Source of the DNA: Dipylidium caninum
Lineage: Eukaryota > Platyhelminthes > Cestoda > Cyclophyllidea > Dipylidiidae
Length of the DNA: 64,000 nucleotides
NCBI GenBank assembly: GCA_017562135.1
Contig: QEYB01000026.1
Span: 1-64,000 of the forward strand
Reading direction: 5' to 3'
In this document: one piece after another, positions 50,024 through 64,000 of the stretch
Numbering within the stretch: the stretch's first letter is position 1
Layout of the letters: each line of letters opens with the position of its first letter
Program-made: the position numbers and the translations under genes
Notes under the pieces: model-generated
Database searches by the model: none
The model's input: the letters and a program-made list of their open reading frames with translations, nothing else
What the model was told of the DNA's origin: nothing

Positions 50024-51551
50024 AGTGTCGAGAGCCCTCGCTGCCGTGAATTCACCGTCTGCTATTGATCCAACTCACCTTGAAAGTTGCATTCGACAGC
50101 ATTTGGGCGAGGAGGGTCGCCAGTCCCTTCCATCCGCCGACGGCCCGACTCAGCGTTTTGCCTAAAATAAAACCCACCTACAAATGGTACTTAAGTTAAT
50201 AAGTATGTGCTGTTTGTCAAACGCTTAGTTAAGCCTTGTATGATTAGGTGTGGAGTAGATTACCATCTAGAAAAACGCCTGAGGAGAAGATACACGACAA
50301 CAAATCACACTAAGCGGAGTGAATAGTTGTTTCCCTGCAATTGCTAGCTGCCTTGCCGAAATTTAGAAGGCATGAATTCTTGCTCCGCCCACTGATCAAA
50401 GGGCAGTAGCAAGACAAACACCTTGTTTTCCACTTCGTCGTCATAAGCTCCTTAAGGTGCCAGTTAGGATAACGCCCTTTTGGCGTGGCTTATCTCTGAG
50501 GAGTGGGTCATTCAACCATTTTTCCTACGTTATTTTGGTAAAGAAAAGTGAGGCGATGCTATAACTCAAACTGCAGCCTAAACACATACTACCCCTAAAT
50601 GGGTGGGGGATGATGCAACCATGCGCGTGTGAGGACTTCACAAATGACTTTAGACTTCGTGTAGCGTGTAAAAGGAAAGCATTTTTCCCAAGGAGCACTT
50701 TTAACATTGAATTTCGAGATCACACTAAAGTTCAGAATGATACTAATTGTTCTCTCAGAACGAGGTATCGGCACACCTATATACCATCAATTTTACCGTC
50801 TTAAAATGGTCAAATCTTGCTCAAAGACAAGGTCTGATTGATAGGTTTTTGAAATGTCACGAAACTATCGTGGTCAAGAGGCAAAACTACCTACAAGGGG
50901 ATGGGGGATTGCACGGTAAAACCTGCTAAGCCGGGCTACGATATTCGCACACAAAGCAGGCCATTTTGAGAAAGTGAGCCCAAAGCTCATCTACCCCTTC
51001 CCGTCAATAATGACATTGACATAAGCGCAATTTCAAAATTTTGACTACTTCTCACATATAATTTATGACAATTTAATGACTAAACAGATATCATCCCGAT
51101 CGCGAGGTGGGTTCTGGCCACTGGGTGAATAGCTAGCTTACGGCTTTACCGAGCAGCAGGTGAACGGCCCGGAAACAACGCAACTTCGCTTAGTTAAACG
51201 GCAGCAGATACCCGAGTCCACATATGATAGGTTCTGCGTAGATGCAATACACTGTTAAAAAATAGAATGCGTATACATCTTCCTGGGTAATAGGAATAAA
51301 TCGGTTGCCATTACACTCCGGCAGTCTTTAAATACACAGATCTGCAATTCCCGATCTCTTGTACTAGGTAACACCAATTTAGTTCTAGACGGTTAACGAG
51401 CGTCCTTCCGTAACTACAATCATAGAGGAACCGGGTTTGACAATATAGAATGCACTTTCCTAAATCCCAGAATGTACTTGAAAAATAGACAGTCTAAGTG
51501 CAAAGTGATTTTTCAATCTATGTACACGAGCCATAATTAAGACAATTCTCT
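50024..51551. other. Spacer without recognised genes
   Basis: Contains the probable promoter of the lectin-like gene at its left end and the 3' region of the NOP56-like gene at its right end. Frames at 50525-50707, 50610-50804 and 50747-50929 match nothing and have no splice support. Confidence 0.4.
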
Positions 51552-53959
51552 TCAACACTGTACAGACAGACGAGCACGCGTAGAAGAGCGGAGGACACGA
51601 ACATTATCCGATCCAGATACATCCAGTTCTTTGTTATAATTCGTTCTTCTGGCGCGTTGCACAGGCGTCACTCTTGGTACGTCGTCCGTATGGCGTTTTC
51701 CAGATACACAGCACACTTCTTTTCCGATATTTTCACTTTTATTGATAGTGTCCCCATCCTTGACTAAATGATTGCCTTGGGTAGTAATTAAAGGCGCTGA
51801 AGCAGAGCCCACAGACATTTTGCGCCTTAGCCAAGCTTTCCGTTTCATTTTGCGGTACCTCTTGCGCTTTTCCCGTTGACGCTATCATTATAAAATACGG
51901 GATTTCAAAAGGAAAAAAGTGTTAATCGACCATTGGTTTATGTAGATGGGACAATTTTGAAACGATATAACAGCAGAACATTTGATGCTCATCTACTATT
52001 TTAGCATCAATTTCTGCAAAACAAATGAATATGAAAAACTTTCACATCATTCAGTTTTTCAAAACTTAATAAAACAATGTCAGTTATTGCAATCAAATTA
52101 GAGGGTGAAACAATTGTGCTAAATACTCAAAAGTACGTACCTTTATCTCCTCTACACTCCTCTCCAGATGCACACCATTCGCTTCAGCCCATACATGTAG
52201 TTGCCTTTTAGTCTCTTGACCCAGGGAGGTCCCATATTCACCAGAATCCAAACTCCGTGAAGAAACCAGATTGGTGGCAGTGGCATCAATGAATGGATTC
52301 ATCCTACGGTAACAATCGGTTCGCGCAGCCAAGGTTGATTTAGCAGCGAGGAGACGAGACGCACGTCGTCGTACCACGGAAACACACAATCGACCACCGC
52401 TAGAGTCTACAATGTTCTGCGTCAGCGAAGAAACTGTTGAATTGGTTTCATTCCCCATTTGCTCTTTATTGGTGCTGTCCACCGGCTCATGTGCCACGGT
52501 GCGACTCAAAAGACCGGTAGCAGTAGCAGCAATAGCACCACTTCGTCTATGTCAAAATAAATAATTGGATATAAACTATCTTCATAATTCTAACCGACTA
52601 TATTTTCATGAAAAATTGCCTCAAGTAGCTAGACGTACTGAAAGAGGGACTTAGAGGCGCCCAAAGAATTGATCCGAGAGCTGGGCATTTTGGCAAGTCT
52701 GTCCAAATTGACGGCGTGCGAAAGAAGTCTTGCAGCAACAATCGCAGACGAAACACAGCTACCTGCCTTCTTAACCCGTTCTAGACATGAATTGCTCTCC
52801 AAACCGGGTAACACTTGATCCATTAATGACGTTAAGTTCGGCACCAACTCCCGAACACGATGTTCCAACATTTCACAGCACTGCGTTCTAGACTAAAAAA
52901 GAAAATAACTGAAGCTAAGAGTAATTAATGGCTATAAATTGCATAGTCAATGCAACAATACCTTGAACAAATTCAACAGAAATTGGCCGTAGCGTTGTAA
53001 CACCTGCTTATCATCGGGGGATAAGTCCTGACCAGTAGAAGTTCTCGCTAATTCAATGATAATTTCCGCCATCTCTTGGTTACCACCTAACCATTTTATC
53101 AGGTTATCTTTCTCCTGAAGAAGTTGGCTCCTTTGAGGAGCGTATGTGACGATAGAAACGAGGGCGAAATCATCCAAACCGGGTAGCCCACCACCACGAC
53201 AAATCTCTGGAAAGTGAAGGCCGTACGAAACAAGGAGGCGTTTCATTGATTTTGCAAGACTTGCGTCCATACTGTCCAGGAGTTCGAGCGATTTAATCAC
53301 TCCAGTGTCGGCGAGGTGATGAGTAAGATCCAATTGGAGTCGCGCACGCGAGAGGGCTACGATTAATTGAGCGCGCTTTTCGGCTTTACGAGCAGGCACC
53401 GTCTCTTGGGCCGATCTAGTAGGATTTTCGTTTTTATCACCAGTTTCTCCGGGCTGGACCATAAGTGAGCGCAAAAGGCGAGAAGAATTGGCACGTACTA
53501 TTCTCAATAATTCGCGAATGGAAGCGTCCCATATACATTCAAAACCAAGACCAAGGTCTCTATAATGTAGAAAACGGTGCATAAACTAAATATGGTAAAG
53601 ATAATAGGGTTTGAGTGGAGAACATACAAAATAGCTGCTCCTAGTTTCGGGTCGTCTACACCAAGAACAGCGTCTTTTATCGGCAGATTATGCCGCAGAA
53701 AATTCGAGAGGAGAGGAGAAACCCGGCCTTCATTTATAAATTGAACATTTTCCACGGCTTCAGAAAGGGAAGTAAACGGAACGAAAGCGAGAGGTTTCAG
53801 AAATGAATTAGGATGTGCAGAAAACTTGCTGGTGATTTCATCAAACTCCTTCACCAAAAAAAGACTGTAGCCGGAAGCAGATTCAAACAACACGTAATGT
53901 TGTATTGTCTACAATAAATGATGAAGGGAATAATTGATACTCCAACAACTTACAGCCAT
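51552..53959 (-). CDS. NOP56: NOP56-family protein, divergent paralogue
   Basis: NOP56 is a core box C/D snoRNP protein guiding rRNA 2'-O-methylation in the nucleolus. Exons: 53959-53954 (two codons), 53908-53628, 53559-52962, 52892-52639, 52546-52141 and 51881-51552, giving 624 residues (human 594). The N-terminal domain is clearly NOP56: YVLFESASGYSLFLVKEFDE, LAFVPF, VLGVDDPKLGAAI. The coiled-coil and NOP regions follow: LLDSMDASLAKSMKRLLVSY then GLHFPEI, TGQDLSPDD, and AARLLSHAVNLDRLAKMPSS then LGASKSLF. The normally invariant TPKYGLIxH motif is absent. The later VVRRRASRLLAAKSTLAART and RKRYRKMKRKAWLRRKMS look as close to PRP31 as to NOP56. Large Asn/Ser-rich inserts occur. It may be a second, specialised copy; the gene symbol is family level only. 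Confidence 0.85.
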
Positions 53960-54924
53960 TGGAGGGAGCAATCTGACCACGAGACCGGCGTATCACGGCC
54001 CAACGTTTGTACAGGGCGCTTACTCGTTAGGATGAAAAAACTACCTTCATTCTATACAATACTAACTACCGGAATTAATGTCAGCTCGAAAGTTAATTTG
54101 TACGGATGAAAGAATCACATATTAAGGCAAATGACATATTGCCCGACCGCGGTGGGCGCGGAGAACAAAATGCAACACAACGATATCATTATGAAATAAG
54201 AAGGGTGCATTGGAATACATATAAGTAGTCACCCTTAAAGCTGAAACCACGATATCCCCATTGGGAGAAGTTACTAACATCTTCGCAGAATTAACCAACC
54301 ACCAACGTTTTTATACATACACACCGAAGTGCCGGGTAACACGAATGCTGCGAGAATTTATTTGGCTACGTTGAATGTCTCGCTTAGATTCATTCCTCGC
54401 TGTTTCGAACTTGGTTCCAGAGTTGGTGTCCCGGTTTTTGAGTTTGGACGAGCTTAGGGCTCCTTGTCGTCCGAAGATTACAAAAATCAGTTTCAACAAT
54501 AAGGCCTATTACGCAGGAGCGAATCGTTGGGTATGATAAAAACACGAGTTATGTTGGACTTAGGAATCGGTCGATAAATAGTAGTAATTTGTCTCCTATC
54601 TAGGTTCCAAAAGGGTCACGAAAGGGACGTATGTTTATCTAATAGAATTGTTTATGGAATTTCATGCCGCAAATGCGTGGTTTGTATTTCCTCCTCGCAC
54701 TTTTGTTTTAGTACAACCTCTGTAAAAATCCGTTTTTCACTATTTGCCAAAAATTATCTGTACTGTGTCATACTTGTCTTGCATTCGCTCTTTGACGCAA
54801 TGAATTAAAAGTAACAACAAAATTTTACGGCACTTTTGCTGCGCTATGTTCGATGCCCTTTACTCTGGCGGCACTTACGAAGCAACTCTGCGGGACGCTG
54901 ACGCCGATGCGTGCCCGTTCGGCC
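53960..54924. promoter_or_regulatory. Divergent spacer between the NOP56-like and C11orf54 genes
   Basis: Less than 1 kb between two start codons pointing away from each other, so both promoters must lie here. No further exon recognised; small frames at 53918-54109 and 54311-54499 have no support. Confidence 0.4.
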
Positions 54925-57528
54925 ATGGCTTCACCTAGTGTTTCCTACCTGAATGTCCATGATATGCCGACAGAAAAGGTGGCAAATGGTGGGTATAGTG
55001 TAACACTTTTTGTCTGAGGTTTATAGTTTTACGTGATGGATTGAAGGATTGTTTCAAGGAAGTTCATGTTCAAGTCGTCCTATGTCCGGACCTTAAAATG
55101 CCGCCCTTTGGGCTTCTAAGTCCAGGTTAGCTGTTTGGTGACTTTGTTTGAAGGGCCATAGGAATTAGCGGACAAAATGTCATTTGTGATGTGGGCAGCA
55201 TGAGTTATCTTTTGCCAGTCGCGGACGTCACGAAGGTGCGAAGGTCTTGCATATACTTATTGTCTAGAGATATACGTTTGATCAAGTCGTAGAATCTACA
55301 AAGCTTCGTAATGGTCAGTTGCTCGGCGCTGGTGCTGGCCCTTTTTTCACCCACTCGAAAAACTGTGAGGTGCAACTTAACAACAACGTCTTATATTGTT
55401 ATTGCTTCGTATTGTTATATTTATGATTTCAGCGTTTTTTATGTTGCCCGAAAGTTTGAGTGTGATTCTTCGCATTGGTAGATTTGCAGCTGTTGTGTTA
55501 TCATCTCATTAAACATGATTGCGTTCTTGCTTATCCTTAATATAATTTTCTATTTTCTCCCCAGATGGCCGCGTGTCTCCAATTCACAGATGGGGAAATT
55601 TCAGTAAATTCTACCCTCCATGGCGTATACGACAACAAAGTAAGTAGTGGTTATTTATTTTCCTCCTTAATTTTGATTACCTATTAATCCAGCTAATTCA
55701 TTGTGTAGCTTTCGATATATGTTTATCAGCTGTACAATTTATATTCGATATTGCTACCGTTTTCTTGCTAGAATTGTTATCCTCTATTTTGAGTTTCTAA
55801 GTGCTTGTCAGTTCAGTGGTTTAATCTTTAGTACTTTTTGCTATCATTTCTTTTTTCTGAATAATTTACCTGTTCTTTACTTGCTTTGACATGTATTTTT
55901 ATGTTTAAAGGTATTTAAATATGATATAGTCCCCGTGAACAACTTCTCGGGTTAGAATCAGTATAATTATACCTCAAAAATCTCATGCACATCCGTTAAT
56001 ATCTACCTCCACACCTTGCACCTCAATATCTCTACGACGTTATTTAAACCTTTATTTTAACCTTCCTTTGTAGACCAAAACCCCCTACGTAATCAAGGCT
56101 ACTGACAATAATTTTGCTCTTTTGGGCAATCTTTTTGCAACGGAGGGTCTGCCTGGATCTGTACGTGTTTGTAGACACGGCTTCTGAATCCCATTCCGAT
56201 ATCGACACGCAAGTTAACTCTGTTTATTTCCACCAGGTTATCGAGGTTGATGTTAGAAGTCGTATTAAGGAAGGCGCTATCTACGCATTCTTGCGAGAGG
56301 CACTCACAGCTGCCTATGGAGAGTTGGATAAACCGGTGGCTCTTGGAGGTGTTTTAGTGCTCAGCGGTAGTAAGGCCCGTTTTCATGTCCTGGTAAGTGT
56401 AGACTCGTGCAGATAGGATGACCATTCCTTTCCTAATATTAGATGTCACCCAGTTCTTCGTTCTCATTCTGTTGTTTATTCTAACTATCCTCCCACCATT
56501 TTTGGGTTCATTAAACTTTTAAGTTTCGCTTTTAAGTTTGCGTTGTCTTTTTCCCGAAAGTTCTCACTGGAGTACTCGCCATTGTCTCATTAAATCAAGT
56601 AAAAATGTTTCATTTTTAGTAATAATTGCTATGGCGAATGCTGAACAATAGTCTTATCATTGATCGATTCTTGTACACTACACTATTTATGATCTTTCTC
56701 GGCATATTGAAAATCTCTATCGTGTCGCATCACAGGGCGTGCCTTTACATCATTCAAGATGTAATACTTTAGTCAATTGGTAGCATTTTGCGGACTATAT
56801 TTCACAGCGCTTATTTCTTCTGTTATTTTCCAGCAAGAATGAGGGTTTCATCACATAGTTCAAATTTTTCATGTATGTCGGTAATATTCCCCTTCCTAAT
56901 AGTTTTTTGAATCAAACGGAAGTGACTTTTGTTTGTTCGAATATAGACTATCCGTTGTATCCATACATTAATATGGCTTTTGATATGTAGCCAGAATTTC
57001 CTGATCATCCTGTGGATTCTCCTGCACGCGTAGCGGAGTTTCTCAAATTTTTCGAGATGGATCCCCCAGTCTTGGGTATGGGGACGCTCCTTTCTCACGA
57101 CCCCGTAGGTTTTCGTTCGTACTGTTACAAACGAGCATCATTTGAACATATTTTTTTCATAATGTAATTTGTTCGTAGTTTTTAGCAGGGGAATTATATG
57201 TCAAGGCGAATATAATTAGCCTAAGTACCTTAATACATAATAAAACTTGCAATAATTAGAGTAGTTTGGAACTCAGCCTGTCACGAACAGCTTTAGCCGT
57301 TGCGCAGGAGCCAGTGTTTTTTAATTAATAAACTAGGTTATATGTTTACTATTTTGCGTTTTTTGTCAGTATGGAATCGATCTGAAATTGGAACATTTTC
57401 ACTGTTACAATGAGGCCAAGAATTTGGCGGGACACTTCTACTGGGATACGGAACCGGAAAAGGCCAATTATCATGTGTATTTAACAGTGGCCAAGAGCCT
57501 GTTACGCATAGATCCCAAGAACAAATGA
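54925..57528 (+). CDS. C11orf54: C11orf54/PTD012-type zinc ester hydrolase, complete
   Basis: The human protein has a zinc site and shows ester hydrolase activity in vitro; its physiological substrate is unsettled. Nine exons, 54925-54988, 55027-55125, 55162-55235, 55268-55369, 55565-55639, 56074-56160, 56237-56392, 56991-57104 and 57370-57528, encode 309 residues (human 315). The first three introns are 38, 36 and 32 nt. Anchors: GLKDCFKEVHVQVVLCPDL, YLLPVADV, LLGAGAGPF, LLGNLFATEGLPGS, VIEVDVRSRIKEG, FFEMDPPVLG and LEHFHCY...GHFYWDTEP. The HxH pair of the zinc site is kept, but the human HYH is HFY here, so one ligand may differ. An upstream in-frame ATG at 54907 would add six residues; 54925 has the better start context and aligns with human MACAEFSF. 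Confidence 0.93.
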
Positions 57529-58696
57529 ATTAGGTAGCGTTCGCTTCGGTAGCATTTGGCACAGGACAGCCACGAATTCTTTCAGGTTCTTCACTTTCGG
57601 CCTTTTAGTGCCTTTATTAATTTTACATAACGTTTTGGGATTGTGGTACGCTAACATTTTTATTGATATGTGGGAATGAATATACCACTTTGCCTTGGAA
57701 AATAAATATTGGGTTCTGCAGTGTGTTTATCTCATACTATAAAAGTGCGAAACCAAGGTAGCCCTGGTGGGTGACGAGTTTATGGACAATTGAGCGGTTC
57801 CTTACGGCAGAGGATGTGTGATGCTCGTCCACTAAATGTGGTTTGGTTTTCAAGCACATGGTTCTCGGGGCTGGAATATGCGGGGTGGAGAGTCGTCCTG
57901 GCAGTTTGTGGCGCGTTTCTGAGGCTGCTCTTGTTGCTGTCGTCTAAGTGGGCGGGGTGCTAGCTCACCGGCCAGGCACTAAGGCTGGTGGTCACAATCT
58001 GGATCGTCATGGCGTTAATAGCCGAATTGGGGTGAGGATCAGGAAGTTGGATGGGGATTTGTTCGTTGGGAGGGTTTCAGATGTTGTCCTTCCCGCTCGG
58101 GTTCAACATGGCTCGTACTAATAAGTACAGCGTTACAGTGGTGAGTTGTTTAACATCTTACCTAAAATTGGCGGTAAATAAATAGTTGTGATGATCATTA
58201 AAAATAAGTTATTCTAAACACTGAATACCGTCTAAGAACCCACAGATACGCTAATTTTTGACAAAATGTGCTTCCATATATACTTAATTGTGACAAGGAC
58301 AAATATTCGACAAAATGTTTAGCGAGGTTGATGACAATTATAAATTTGACCTTCACATCCGCACAATAGAGGTGGCCTTTACAAATTGGTGAGTCTTTCT
58401 GATTGTGGATTGCGGTAGTAAAAAATCAATCACTAAACCCATCTGCAAATTTCGTCCATTGCATGATCTCTTGAGCAATAGAATTTTTGGTTTTGGTTGT
58501 TACTGTTTATAACGAACACGCAATGTCCAGTGTTAGATTTTGAGAAATAGAGTTTCCAGACTTAACCAGCCTCTTTGAGAAGCCATCGTAAATGAAGTGC
58601 ACTTCTCCGATAACATGGCGTTAGAAAATAAACCTTTAGGTTTTGGAGGCTTTGTGATCTTACGTACGTTTGATCCGAAACCATTTTTGTCCACAG
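57529..58696. other. Spacer with a G-rich segment
   Basis: Holds the C11orf54 3' end, then a G-rich stretch on the plus strand (about 57760-58110) unlike its AT-rich flanks, then AT-rich sequence. A small ATG-led frame (58315-58388) ends at a clean GTGAGT donor in phase 2, but it cannot join the next exon without an immediate stop. It is not annotated as a gene. Confidence 0.35.
57701..57706 (+). terminator. AATAAA polyadenylation signal of C11orf54
   Basis: Canonical hexamer 173 bases after the stop codon, on the coding strand and before the G-rich segment. Confidence 0.5.

Positions 58697-64000
<5,304 letters not shown>

Noticed and set aside
58315..58388. Small ATG-led exon as the first exon of LATS
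   Set aside because: Its phase-2 donor joined to 58697 gives an immediate stop; no other acceptor was found.

Overview
This is a eukaryotic window with a compact animal genome, most likely a flatworm and probably a tapeworm. That is inference from metazoan gene content (Hippo kinase LATS, SIRT1, TECPR1, CPTP), very divergent proteins, AT-rich spacers, many introns of only 29-46 nt, and 3' splice-site-like AGs just before several start codons, as expected where spliced-leader trans-splicing occurs. The species cannot be named from the sequence. Gene models were built by hand: reading-frame phase was matched at each GT-AG junction and the translations compared with remembered family sequences. 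No alignment was run.

Left third. TECPR1 (minus, 16 exons seen, 3' end missing) is head-to-head with CPTP (plus). A gene-free 4 kb follows, then a one-BIR protein without RING (plus), SIRT1 (plus) and the nuclear gene for mitochondrial COX5B (plus). A decayed mariner transposon (minus) sits in the spacer after COX5B.

Middle. TNPO3 (plus, 16 exons, complete) converges on COX18 (minus, 3 exons). COX18 is divergent from a four-helix claudin-like membrane protein (plus, 5 exons). A poorly understood, partly GC-rich stretch of about 15 kb follows. It holds a C2H2 zinc-finger gene (minus), a possible first exon with a KEN-box-like motif (minus), a secreted C-type-lectin-like gene (minus) and a perfect 73-bp tandem duplication.

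Right part. A fast-evolving NOP56-family gene (minus, 6 exons, with a two-codon first exon) is head-to-head with a C11orf54-type ester hydrolase gene (plus, 9 exons). The window ends inside LATS/Warts (plus), where only the first kinase exon is reached.

The genes are mostly unrelated housekeeping and signalling functions, as usual for animal gene order. COX5B and COX18 both serve cytochrome c oxidase. TECPR1 and CPTP both touch sphingolipid and autophagy biology and share a 1.1 kb divergent promoter. The most unusual content is the density of ultra-short introns, the rebuilt NOP56 paralogue, and the BIR domain with an enlarged glycine loop.
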